64,000 nt of DNA. It comes from Thermus brockianus. GTDB lineage: Bacteria > Deinococcota > Deinococci > Deinococcales > Thermaceae. The stretch lies in assembly GCF_001880325.1 (NCBI RefSeq), contig NZ_CP016313.1:186001-250000 (forward strand). Direction: 5' to 3'. The notes under the pieces were generated by a model. The model ran no database searches. It was not told where the DNA came from and was given only the letters and a program-made list of their open reading frames with translations. A program made the position numbers and the translations under genes. Below, piece after piece: positions 22,088 to 30,475 of the stretch (the stretch's first letter is position 1; each line of letters begins with the position of its first letter).

Positions 22088-24157
22088 ATGATGGGGGATT
22101 CCAGAAGCCTCGAGGTTCGTCTCAACCGCTTCCTCCTGCGGCCTCTCCGTCCAGAGGAGCGAGAGCCCTGGCTCTTGGTTAGCGAGCTCAACCCACCCCC
22201 TAGCAGGGAGGACGTGCATGCCCTCCTCGCCCTCCTGGCCAACCGGGCGGGAGGGCGAACGGCGCGCATGGGGGACTCGCTCCTCACCTGGTCGCCGCCG
22301 GAGTCCCTCCTGCTAGAGGGAACCCTTAGCTGGCGGGGCAACACCTACACCTACCGCCTCCGCCCCCTGGCGCGAAGGGTCTTGAACCCCCGCAACCCCT
22401 CCGAGCGGGATGCCCTTTCCGCTCTGGCCCGCAGGCTGCTTCGGGAGGTGCTAGAACAGTTCCGCCGGGAGGGCTTCTGGGTTGAGGGGTGGGCGTTCTA
22501 TCGGAAAGAACACGCCCGGGGCCCCGGGTGGCGGGTACTAAAAGGAGCGGCTCTAGACCTTTGGGTCTCCGCCGAAGGAGCGATGGTCCTGGAGGTTGAC
22601 CCCACCTACCGTATCCTCTGCGATATGACCCTCGAGGCCTGGCTCGCCCAAGGCCACCCCCCACCCAAGCGGGTTAAGAACGCCTACAATGACCGCACCT
22701 GGGAGCTCCTCGGGCTAGGGGAGGAAGACCCCCAAGGCATCCTGCTTCCAGGGGGCCTGAACCTTGTGGAGTACCACGCTTCCAAAGGACGGATTCGGGA
22801 TGGCGGGTGGGGCCGGGTGGCGTGGGTGGCAAACCCCAAGGACGCCAAGGAGAAAATTCCCCACCTGACGAGCCTGCTCATCCCGGTGCTTACCCTCGAG
22901 GACCTCCACGAAGAAGGGGGATCTAACCTAGCCTTGTCCATCCCTTGGAACCAACGCCAGGAAGAAACGCTCAAGGTTGCCCTCTCGGTGGCGCGAAGGC
23001 TCGGGGTGGAACACCCCAAGCCCGTGGAGGCAAAGGCGTGGCGTATGCGCATGCCCGAGCTTCGGGCCCGAAGGAGGGTCGGCAAGCCGGCGGATGCGCT
23101 ACGCGTGGGGCTTTACCGGGCTCAGGAAACCACCCTGGCCCTCCTCCGCCTGGATGGGGGGAGAGGATGGCCCGATTTCCTCCTTAAGGCCTTGGAAAAC
23201 GCTTTTAGGGCAAGCCAGGCCCGGCTCCATGTCCGGGAAATCCATGCGGACCCTTCCCAGCCCCTCGCCTTTCGCGAAGCCCTGGAAGAGGCGAAAGAGG
23301 CGGGCGTTCAAGCCGTACTGGTTCTCACCCCACCCCTTTCTTGGGAAGAGCGCCACCGCCTTAAGGCCCTCTTCCTAAAGGAGGGGCTCCCGAGCCAGCT
23401 CCTCAACGTCCCCATTCAAAGAGAAGAGCGCCATCGCTTAGAAAACGCCCTTCTTGGGCTTCTCGCCAAGGCGGGGTTACAGGTGGTAGCGCTGGAAGGG
23501 GCCTACCCCGCGGACCTAACCGTGGGGTTTGATGCGGGAGGCAGGAAGTCCTTCCGCTTTGGGGGCGCCGCCTGTGCCGTGGGGAGCGATGGCGGGCATC
23601 TCCTCTGGAGCCTTCCTGAGGCGCAGGCGGGTGAACGCATCCCTGGAGAAGTGGTCTGGGACCTCCTGGAGGAGGCCCTTCTGGTCTTTAAGCGCAAGCG
23701 TGGAAGGCTTCCTTCCCGGGTTCTCCTCCTTCGCGACGGTCGCCTGCCAAAAGACGAGTTCACCCTGGCTCTGGCGAAGCTTCGCCAGTTAGGGATCGGC
23801 TTTGACCTGGTATCCGTGCGGAAATCTGGGGGTGGCAGGATTTACCCCACCCGTGGCCGCCTCTTGGATGGCCTCCTCGTGCCAGTAGAGGAGAGGACGT
23901 TTTTGCTCCTCACCGTACACCGGGAGTTCCGGGGCACGCCGAGGCCTCTCAAGCTGGTGCACGAGGAAGGGGAGACGCCCCTAGAGGCCTTGGCGGAACA
24001 GATCTACCACCTGACCCGACTTTACCCGGCAAGCGGTTTCGCCTTCCCTCGGCTCCCCGCACCCCTGCACCTGGCGGACCGCTTGGTTAAAGAAGTGGGC
24101 CGGCTCGGCGTGCGCCACCTAAAGGAGGTGGACCGGGAAAAGCTCTTCTTCGTGTAG
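22088..24157 (+). CDS. ago: Prokaryotic Argonaute (TtAgo-like, catalytically intact)
   Basis: Long-type prokaryotic Argonaute of 689 residues; TtAgo is 685. Using DNA guides, TtAgo cleaves DNA, defends against plasmids and helps separate replicated chromosomes. The N-terminal domain (RLNRFLLRPL), PAZ region (GPGWRVLKGAALDLWVS), MID (RVGKPADALRVGLYRAQETT) and PIWI domains follow in order. The DEDD tetrad is present: Asp482 in VGFDAGG, Glu516 in AQAGERIP, Asp550 in LLLRDGR and Asp664 in LHLADRLVKEV. The C-terminus HLKEVDREKLFFV matches TtAgo as remembered. The start at 22088 (or the adjacent ATG 22091) is chosen from the leaderless promoter; an upstream TTG at 22055 falls inside that promoter. 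It is transcribed alone and ends at a hairpin terminator. Confidence 0.97.
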   Translation: MMGDSRSLEVRLNRFLLRPLRPEEREPWLLVSELNPPPSREDVHALLALLANRAGGRTARMGDSLLTWSPPESLLLEGTLSWRGNTYTYRLRPLARRVLNPRNPSERDALSALARRLLREVLEQFRREGFWVEGWAFYRKEHARGPGWRVLKGAALDLWVSAEGAMVLEVDPTYRILCDMTLEAWLAQGHPPPKRVKNAYNDRTWELLGLGEEDPQGILLPGGLNLVEYHASKGRIRDGGWGRVAWVANPKDAKEKIPHLTSLLIPVLTLEDLHEEGGSNLALSIPWNQRQEETLKVALSVARRLGVEHPKPVEAKAWRMRMPELRARRRVGKPADALRVGLYRAQETTLALLRLDGGRGWPDFLLKALENAFRASQARLHVREIHADPSQPLAFREALEEAKEAGVQAVLVLTPPLSWEERHRLKALFLKEGLPSQLLNVPIQREERHRLENALLGLLAKAGLQVVALEGAYPADLTVGFDAGGRKSFRFGGAACAVGSDGGHLLWSLPEAQAGERIPGEVVWDLLEEALLVFKRKRGRLPSRVLLLRDGRLPKDEFTLALAKLRQLGIGFDLVSVRKSGGGRIYPTRGRLLDGLLVPVEERTFLLLTVHREFRGTPRPLKLVHEEGETPLEALAEQIYHLTRLYPASGFAFPRLPAPLHLADRLVKEVGRLGVRHLKEVDREKLFFV

Positions 24158-24208
24158 GCCACACCCTGGCGGGCATACGGGGAGTGGGATCCTCCCCAAC
24201 GAACAGGG

Positions 24209-24239
24209 AACCCCCACCGCTGGTCCCGGTGGGGGGGTT
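24209..24239 (+). terminator. Hairpin terminator after ago
   Basis: CCCCCACCG (24211-24219) pairs with CGGTGGGGG (24227-24235) across a short loop, flanked by AA on the left and TT on the right, 50 bases after the ago stop. It can serve both strands, since the next gene is convergent. Confidence 0.75.
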
Positions 24240-24275
24240 GTGCTCTACGGCGGGCTTAGGAAAACCGGATGACCT

Positions 24276-24701
24276 CTAGGGCTTCTTAGGGAGAGCGGCC
24301 TTAGAGGAAGTAAGGGCTTTCACCATTCCCAAGTTCCCATCCTTTCCAATGGCCACGTGCCTATTCTTGAGCAGGACACTAAGGGCGTAAACGTTCTTGC
24401 CCACCCGCACCCTTACCGAGGCAAGGCTGGTGGCCTTTCCCACCACGGGGTAGCGGTAAGTCTCCCCCGAAGGCAAGGAAAACACTACGTAAGCCGCCTT
24501 GCCCACCTCCTCCGCGCTCGGGAGCGTGCCCTTACCCGTCTGCCACAGCGCCATCCCCTTGGCGTCCTCCAGGACCAAGACCGTACCCGGAGGCAAGCTC
24601 CTGGGCGGGAAGACGCTCGCCACCTTAAGCCCGTTATGCCCACCCACCGAGGCCGCCATGGCCATGGCCGAAGCGAGAAGCAACCCCATTACCCTTTTCA
24701 T
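24276..24701 (-). CDS. Secreted protein of unknown function
   Basis: Exported protein of 141 residues: signal peptide KRVMGLLLASAMAMAASV, then a beta-rich domain (LPPGTVLVLEDAKGMALWQT, then AAYVVFSLPSGETYRYPVVG and VRVRVGKNVYALSVLLK). No family recognised. It overlaps the kinase gene by 4 bases and is last in the cytochrome/regulator/kinase operon, so it may be a periplasmic sensor accessory or a target of the two-component system. Confidence 0.75.
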   Translation of the reverse strand: MKRVMGLLLASAMAMAASVGGHNGLKVASVFPPRSLPPGTVLVLEDAKGMALWQTGKGTLPSAEEVGKAAYVVFSLPSGETYRYPVVGKATSLASVRVRVGKNVYALSVLLKNRHVAIGKDGNLGMVKALTSSKAALPKKP

Positions 24702-25969
24702 CCTTTCACCTCCGGAGCATCCGCTCCAGGGACCATTAAAGGGGAGGACCCTGAAACAGCCCTGAAGCGCAGGCGCACGGCAAACCCCTGCTCGCGGCGC
24801 AAAAGAACCTCTGCGCCAAGCGCCTCCGCCACCTGGCGCACCACCCGTATCCCTAAACCCTCCGCCCTCCCAGGGGCAGGCCCCTGTCCCTCGTCCCCCA
24901 CCTCCACGAAGGGCCTGCCCCCTTCTACCCCCACCCGCAGACGCACCGCCCCTTGGCCGTGGACCAGGGCGTTGTGCACCAGGTTGTTGAGGGCGCGCTC
25001 TAGGAGGCGCGGATCGGCTTGAACAGCGACGGGCTCCGTTTCCAGGAGAATTTCCCGGCCCCGGGCCACCGCTAGAGGTTGGAAGCGGTCAAACACCTCC
25101 CCGGCCAGGACCACCAGGTCCACCTCCTCCCACCTTAGGTCCTGCGCTTGGGCGCGCGAGAGGGCGAGGAGGTTCTCCGCCAGGGCCTCGAGGCGCTCCG
25201 CTTGGAGCTTAAGCCGCTTAAGGGTTTCCCGGTCCACCTCCCGCGCCCGCAATAGGGTCTCTAGCCCCACGCGGAAGGCAGCGATGGGCGTCTTCAGCTC
25301 GTGGCTTGCCAAAGCGAGAAAACGCGCCTCCCGCTCCCGTTCCGCCTTGAGGGCGGCGAGGAGGCGGGCAAAGCTTCGGGCGAGCCGGGCCACCTCGTCG
25401 TTCCCTGGGGGAGGGTCCACCACGGTAAACCGCTCGGCCCCCTGGGCCAGGCGGCGCAAGGGCCAAAGGGCTTGGCCCACAGAGAGGTAGGCGAGGATGC
25501 CCGTAAGGACGCCCAAGCCTAGCCAGATGGGGAGGCTTAGGCGAAGGAAAAGGGCGGATAGCCGGTCCACCACTCCCAGGGGTTGGGCCACCACCACCCG
25601 GTATCCTCCCTTCGCCAAGGCGTACACCCGCCATCCGGTCACAGTGGCCGGGCGGTCCCCCCCATAGGCGCGCAATAGGTCGGGGGCCGAGCCCAGCCCA
25701 CCCTCCCAGCGGAGTTCCTCCCGCTCGTAAAGCCAAGCAACCCCGGGGAAATCCCCTCCTAGGGTCTCAGCCTCCATCTCCGGGGGAACCCGGCGGTCCG
25801 GTTCCGCCAAGGCAGCCTCCAGGAGAAGGCTTGCCTGGAGGCGTAGGGTCTGGTCCACCTCCCCCAGGGCCAGGCGGGAGAGGAGAAGTGCGGAGAGGAG
25901 AAGGCCCAACCCCAAACCCACCAGGGCCACGAGGGAAGCGGCAAGGGCGAGGCGAAGCCTGAGGCTCAT
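24698..25969 (-). CDS. Sensor histidine kinase
   Basis: Membrane kinase of 423 residues. An N-terminal transmembrane helix, a periplasmic sensor of about 130 residues, a second helix near residue 150 (LPIWLGLGVLTGILAYLSVG) and a HAMP linker precede the H-box SHELKTPIAAFRVGLETLL (His near residue 225), N-box ALNNLVHNALVHG and a reduced G-box (VEVGDEGQGPAPGRAEGLGI). It phosphorylates the OmpR-family regulator whose gene overlaps it by 4 bases. The signal is unknown. Co-location with cytochrome c-552 and opposite an Nramp metal transporter hints at metal or redox sensing, by inference. Confidence 0.93.
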   Translation of the reverse strand: MSLRLRLALAASLVALVGLGLGLLLSALLLSRLALGEVDQTLRLQASLLLEAALAEPDRRVPPEMEAETLGGDFPGVAWLYEREELRWEGGLGSAPDLLRAYGGDRPATVTGWRVYALAKGGYRVVVAQPLGVVDRLSALFLRLSLPIWLGLGVLTGILAYLSVGQALWPLRRLAQGAERFTVVDPPPGNDEVARLARSFARLLAALKAEREREARFLALASHELKTPIAAFRVGLETLLRAREVDRETLKRLKLQAERLEALAENLLALSRAQAQDLRWEEVDLVVLAGEVFDRFQPLAVARGREILLETEPVAVQADPRLLERALNNLVHNALVHGQGAVRLRVGVEGGRPFVEVGDEGQGPAPGRAEGLGIRVVRQVAEALGAEVLLRREQGFAVRLRFRAVSGSSPLMVPGADAPEVKG

Positions 25970-26628
25970 CCTGGGGCGCGGTAGCCAAGGCCCCGCACGG
26001 TTTCCACGATCCCCTCTCCCAGCTTCTTGCGCAGGTTTTTCACGTAGACCTCCACCAGGTTGGAGTTGCTCTCGTACCCCGGACCCCAGATGCGCTCCAG
26101 GATCTCCTCCTTGGAGAAGATGCGGCCGGGGTTAAGGAAGAGGAGCTCGAGCACCTGGTACTCCTTGGCGGTGAGGCCCACGGGGGTACCGCCTTTCAGA
26201 ACCCGCCTCGCCTCCACCTCCAAGACCACGTCGCCAACCTCCACCCTCCGCGGCCGGAGCTCCCCCCGGCGGAGAAGGGCACGGACCCGGGCCACAAGCT
26301 CGGGGAGGGCAAAAGGCTTGGTGAGGTAGTCCTCCCCCACCTCTAGGCCCGCGAGGCGGTCCTCGAGGGCGTCCTTGGCGGTGAGGAAGAGGATGGGGAG
26401 GGCGAAGCCGGACTCCCTCAAGGCGCGGGCCAGAGCGAAACCCGCCTCCTCGCCCTCAGGTAGGCGCACGTCCAAGACCAAGAGGTCAAAGGGCTCTTCC
26501 CAGACGAAAACCCAGGCTTCCTCCTGGTCCTTGGCCCAGCGCACGGGAAACCCCTGGGCCTCCAAGGCCCGGACCACGAGTTGGCCTAGGGTAAGGTCAT
26601 CCTCCACGAGGAGAAGCCTGGGTCCCAT
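25966..26628 (-). CDS. OmpR-family response regulator
   Basis: Regulator of 220 residues. The receiver domain shows the acidic pair in LLLVEDDLTLG, phospho-acceptor Asp in LLVLDVRLPEG, Thr in LFLTAK and Lys in YLTKPF. The usual G-A-D-D-Y loop reads G-E-D-Y, one residue shorter. The C-terminal winged helix ends ETVRGLGYRAPG. Such regulators bind direct repeats spaced 11 bases, the same geometry as the three boxes at 8438, 11966 and 12232 and the CTGAA pair at 27109. Its start overlaps the stop of the cytochrome gene. Confidence 0.95.
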   Translation of the reverse strand: MGPRLLLVEDDLTLGQLVVRALEAQGFPVRWAKDQEEAWVFVWEEPFDLLVLDVRLPEGEEAGFALARALRESGFALPILFLTAKDALEDRLAGLEVGEDYLTKPFALPELVARVRALLRRGELRPRRVEVGDVVLEVEARRVLKGGTPVGLTAKEYQVLELLFLNPGRIFSKEEILERIWGPGYESNSNLVEVYVKNLRKKLGEGIVETVRGLGYRAPG

Positions 26629-27074
26629 CAGAGCTTCAGGGCCTGGCGGAGGGCGTAGACCTTAGCCGGGGTGAGGTTCTTGGCCCGCTCCGCCTTGACC
26701 TCCGCCGGGGTGTAGGGCTTAAAGCCCGCAGGGGGCTTGTTGCCGAAGCTACTAGCCACGTAATTCAGGATGGCGGCGACCTGGTCGTCCTTGAGCTGGG
26801 GCCCCCAGGCGGGCATGGCCCCGTTGTAGGCCTGCCCCTTGACCCGGATCTGGCCCTGGAGGCCAAAGAGGACCAGGTCCACCAGGTAGGTACGGCCATC
26901 CTTCTTGGCCAGGATCTCCTGTACGTGCCCCGCCAGCGGGGGGAAGGCGCCGGGCACCCCTTGGCCGTTCGCCTGGTGGCAGGTGGCGCAGTACTGGCCG
27001 TATAGGGCCTGGCCGCTTTGGGCGGCGGCGAGCCCAAGGGAAAGGCCCAGGGCGAGCATAAGAACCTTGCGCAT
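26628..27074 (-). CDS. cycA: Cytochrome c-552
   Basis: Periplasmic class I cytochrome c of 148 residues with a signal peptide (RKVLMLALGLSLGLAAAQ), haem site CATCH near residue 30, and the axial Met in the segment AYNGAMPAWGPQLKDDQVAAIL. The long C-terminal extension (PAEVKAERAKNLTPAKVYAL) is characteristic of the Thermus cytochrome c-552 that feeds electrons to the ba3 oxidase. GGAGGAGGTG precedes the ATG. It leads an operon with a two-component system, so its expression may be under that system's control. This appears to be an accessory copy rather than the chromosomal one, by context only. Confidence 0.93.
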   Translation of the reverse strand: MRKVLMLALGLSLGLAAAQSGQALYGQYCATCHQANGQGVPGAFPPLAGHVQEILAKKDGRTYLVDLVLFGLQGQIRVKGQAYNGAMPAWGPQLKDDQVAAILNYVASSFGNKPPAGFKPYTPAEVKAERAKNLTPAKVYALRQALKL

Positions 27075-27108
27075 GTTTCACCTCCTCCCCACCAGGCTAC
27101 ACCCAGAC

Positions 27109-27125
27109 CTGAAGCCTGGCTGAAC
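27109..27125. promoter_or_regulatory. 11-bp-phased direct repeat between cycA and the Nramp gene
   Basis: CTGAAG at 27109 and CTGAAC at 27120 start 11 bases apart in the divergent 88-base promoter gap. The spacing suits an OmpR-type regulator, and the operon on one side encodes one. The sequence differs from the TTTAAGG/TGTAAGG boxes. Confidence 0.35.
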
Positions 27126-27162
27126 TGTAGCCCTCCAGGGGAAGGCGTGTTAGCCTAAGGGT

Positions 27163-28392
27163 GTGGCGCTTTTAGGCACACCTAAAAACCGCCCCTGGTG
27201 GTGGTATTTGGGCCCGGGGTTCCTGGTATCCGTGGGCTACATGGACCCGGGAAACTGGGCGACGAGCCTCGAGGCGGGTAGCCGCTACGGTTACCGCCTC
27301 CTCTTCGTGGTGACCCTGGCGAGCGCCGTGGCCTTCCTATTCCAGAGCTTGGCCGCCCGCTTAGGGGTGGCCACGGGAAAGGACCTGGCGGAGCACCTGA
27401 GGGAGCGGTACCCCGGAGGGTTCGGGCGCATCCTCTTTCTCACCGCCTTTGTGGCCATGGTGGCCACGGACCTAGCGGAGTTCATGGGCATGGCGGTGGC
27501 CCTGAACCTCCTCCTAGGGCTTCCCTTGGTCCTGGCCGCTTGGATCACGGTGCTGGACGTCTTCCTTATCCTTTACCTGGAGCGGTATGGCTTTCGGGCG
27601 GTGGAGCTTGCGGTGTCTGCCCTGGTGGGGGTTATCGGCCTGGCGTACATGGTGGAGCTCGGCCTCGCCCGGCCGGATCTGAGGGAACTCGTGCACAACC
27701 TTTTCTTGCCCAACCCTACCCTCCTGGAACCCGGGGCCCTCTACGTGGCCTTGGGCATCCTGGGGGCCACGGTCATGCCCCACAACCTCTTCCTGCACTC
27801 GGCCCAGGTGAAAACACGGATTGGGGAGCATGACCACAAGGTGTACCGGTATCTCCTGCTGGACACCGGCCTGGCCCTGGGAGGCGCCTGGCTGGTGAAC
27901 GCGGCCATCCTGGTGCTTTCCGCGGCGGTGTTCCACGGGCGGGGCCTCGTCATCACCGATCTAGCCCAGGCCTACCACACCCTCACCCCCCTCCTGGGTT
28001 CCCTGGCGGCCACAGCCTTTGGGGTGGGGCTTTTGGCGAGCGGGCTTTCCAGCACCACCACCGGCACCCTGGCCGCCCAGGTGGTGGTGGAGGGCTTTTT
28101 ACATAGCCGGAGTAACCCCGCCCGGCTCCGCCTCCTCGTGAGGCTCCTAGCGGTGCTCCCCGCCTCCCTCGCCCTCACCCTCCACGCTTCCCCCATGGGC
28201 CTCATCGTCCTCTCCCAGGTGATCCTCTCCCTGCAACTTCCCTTCACCCTTTTCCCCCTCCTCACCCTGGTGGGAAACCCCCGGCTGATGGGCCCCCTAA
28301 AGGTACCCGGGTGGGTCGGCCTCCTGGCCTGGGGGAGCGCCCTCTTGATCCTGGCCATGAACCTTTTCCTCCTGGCTCAGGCCCTAGCCTAG
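27163..28392 (+). CDS. Nramp-family divalent metal transporter (MntH-like)
   Basis: Proton-coupled Mn(II)/Fe(II) importer of 409 residues with about 11 membrane helices. The metal-site motif DPGN is in helix 1 (YMDPGNWATSLEAG) and the helix 6 motif reads GATVMPHNLFLHSA. The start is GTG at 27163 with AAGGG just upstream. It is divergent from the cycA/two-component operon across 88 bases. It ends in a Leu-rich helix and has normal family length. Confidence 0.93.
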   Translation: MALLGTPKNRPWWWYLGPGFLVSVGYMDPGNWATSLEAGSRYGYRLLFVVTLASAVAFLFQSLAARLGVATGKDLAEHLRERYPGGFGRILFLTAFVAMVATDLAEFMGMAVALNLLLGLPLVLAAWITVLDVFLILYLERYGFRAVELAVSALVGVIGLAYMVELGLARPDLRELVHNLFLPNPTLLEPGALYVALGILGATVMPHNLFLHSAQVKTRIGEHDHKVYRYLLLDTGLALGGAWLVNAAILVLSAAVFHGRGLVITDLAQAYHTLTPLLGSLAATAFGVGLLASGLSSTTTGTLAAQVVVEGFLHSRSNPARLRLLVRLLAVLPASLALTLHASPMGLIVLSQVILSLQLPFTLFPLLTLVGNPRLMGPLKVPGWVGLLAWGSALLILAMNLFLLAQALA

Positions 28393-28435
28393 GCGCTTTC
28401 AGACGCCCTTCAGGTAGGGGTTAAAGCGTTTACGC

Positions 28436-29346
28436 ATGCAACGATGGCTTCCCCTCGTGCTGGCGCTCTCCTTAGGACTGGCGGCACCCTTGGGGAAGGG
28501 TTTGGTCATAGCCGACGCAGGCAACCACCGCCTGGTGGAGCTCTCGCCGGAAGGAAAGCTGGTGCGCACCGTGCCCCTCCCGTCGTCATTTCGCTACACG
28601 GACGATGTCTTCTTGGCCCCTGGTGGGAAGGTGGCTTACATCACCGACCCCGAGGTGCACGCCGTGGCTGCCGTGCGCTACCCCGGGGGCGAGCTCCTTT
28701 GGGCCTACGGCAAGCCAGGGCGTCCAGGGCCGGGGCCTGGCCAGTTGGACAACCCCGATGACCTGGTCCTCCTGCCCTCGGGCCTCTTGGCGGCGGCCGA
28801 CATCCGCAACTGCCGTGCCCTCCTCCTTACCGCTCAGGGAAAACTTTTCCGCACCTTTGGCCGAACCCGTGTCTCCCGCAACGGGGACGGGTACTTCATC
28901 AAACCCAACGGCGCTTTCCCCTTGGCAAGGACCGGCTCGTGGTCACGGAAATCCTGGGGCACGACGTGACCATCGTGGACCTTTACGGCCACCGCCTTCG
29001 CACCCTGCCCCTCCCTCTCCACTACCCCTCGGACGCCAACCTTACCCCCTAGGGTACCCTCTTCGTGGTGGACTGGTGGTCTCCTGGGGCGGTCCTGGAA
29101 GTGGACCTTAAGGGACGGGTCCTCTGGCGGTATGCGCCCACCGGTAAGGCCGAACGCTTGGACCACCCCTCCGTGGCGATTGGGCTTGCTAGCGGCCTCG
29201 TGGTCCTCACCGACGACCGGCGCCACCGGGTCCTGGTAGTGGACCCCAAGACCAACCGGGTGGTCTTCCAGTACGGCAAAACGGACACTCCTGGCTCTGG
29301 GCCCGGGGAGCGGCGCTTCCCCGACGGCCTAGACCTCGCGCATTAA
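28436..29346 (+). pseudogene. Broken NHL/beta-propeller exported protein gene
   Basis: ATG 28436 opens a signal peptide (RWLPLVLALSLGLAAPL) and NHL-type repeats (GLVIADAGNHRLVELSPEGK). The frame is lost at a C/T run near 28917-28922; the correct continuation (KDRLVVTEILGHDVTIVDLY) runs in the next frame, meets an in-frame TAG at about 29050, then continues (GTLFVVDWWSPGAVLEVDLK) to TAA at 29344. One frameshift plus one nonsense codon make this a pseudogene. An intact copy would be a 300-residue propeller. Confidence 0.85.
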
Positions 29347-29356
29347 GATTGGGCCT

Positions 29357-30475
29357 ATGTGGCCCCTTGTTCTCCTCCTAGCCCCACTCCCGTGGGGGGA
29401 AAAGGACACCCCAGCCAAGCCCCTCCCTCACCAAGACCTGCGTGCCCTCCACCTAACCCTACCCGGGGTGGTGCGGGCCGTGTACCTGGATAACGGCTAC
29501 GTGGAGGCCGCCCACGTGGTGCTGGAGGCCGAAACGAGAAGCCCCGAACGCCTCCTACGCCTGGCCCAACGGGGAGCGGAGGAGGCCTGGAGGGCGAGGC
29601 CCTCCCTGGACGAGGTGGACCTCTCCGTCTACGGGGCCCCCTACCGGGGACCCGAGGACCTTCCCCTCTTCACCGCCAGCGTACCCAAGCCCCTCGCCCC
29701 CGCCTTTTTCGCCCTGAAGGCGCCCGAGGGGTACGAGCGCCTCTGGCTGAACCCAGGAAAGACAACCCGCTATCCCTCCGAGCCCGTCCTGGAGGACCAC
29801 CCCGCCTTGGACGGTCCCGAGGCCTTCCGCGCCAGGGAAAGGGCCAACCAGATCCTGCAAAGCCGCGTGGGCGTCAAGGGATCCCTCCTGTACCACGGGG
29901 ACCCAACCCGGCCCTTCACTGCCCTCACCTTTGATGACGCCCCCCATCCCCTCTTCACCCCCCTCCTCCTGGACCTCCTGAAGCGGCTGGGGCTGAAGGC
30001 CACCTTCTTCGTCATCGGGCGCAACGCCGAGGCCTACCCCTACTTTGTGCGGGACATGGTAGCGGCAGGCCACGAACTCGGCAACCACACCTATCACCAC
30101 GTGCGCCTGCCCAAGCTTCCCACGCAGGAGATCCGGCGGGAACTCCTGCTCTGCAACGAGGTCCTAAGGGCCATCACGGGCCAGGTGCCCAAATACTTCC
30201 GCCCGCCCGGGGGAAGGTACAGCCCGGCCGTGCTAAAGGTGGCGGAGGAGCTTGGCCTCACCACGGTGTTCTGGACGGATGACCCTGGGGACTATGCGGG
30301 TCTTCCCACAAGCATCCTGGAGCGCCGCCTCGAGGCCCACCTTCGACCTGGAGGGATCGTCCTCCTGCATGACAACGTGGTGGGAACCCTGGAGGTCCTG
30401 CCCCTCTTCGCCCGCAAGGCGAAGGCCCGGGGGCTCGCCCTGGGCACCGTGGGGGGCCTCCTTGCCAAGCGATGA
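29357..30475 (+). CDS. Polysaccharide deacetylase family protein
   Basis: Exported protein of 372 residues. A short signal-like start precedes an N-terminal domain of about 175 residues. The NodB/CE4 domain follows: motif 1 TFDDAPHP (Ala in place of the usual Gly after DD), motif 2 HELGNHTYHHVRLP with both metal histidines, motif 3 RPPGGRYSP, motif 4 FWTDDPGDY, motif 5 IVLLHDN. It would remove acetyl groups from peptidoglycan or another glycan in the cell envelope. It overlaps the next gene by 4 bases. Confidence 0.9.
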   Translation: MWPLVLLLAPLPWGEKDTPAKPLPHQDLRALHLTLPGVVRAVYLDNGYVEAAHVVLEAETRSPERLLRLAQRGAEEAWRARPSLDEVDLSVYGAPYRGPEDLPLFTASVPKPLAPAFFALKAPEGYERLWLNPGKTTRYPSEPVLEDHPALDGPEAFRARERANQILQSRVGVKGSLLYHGDPTRPFTALTFDDAPHPLFTPLLLDLLKRLGLKATFFVIGRNAEAYPYFVRDMVAAGHELGNHTYHHVRLPKLPTQEIRRELLLCNEVLRAITGQVPKYFRPPGGRYSPAVLKVAEELGLTTVFWTDDPGDYAGLPTSILERRLEAHLRPGGIVLLHDNVVGTLEVLPLFARKAKARGLALGTVGGLLAKR

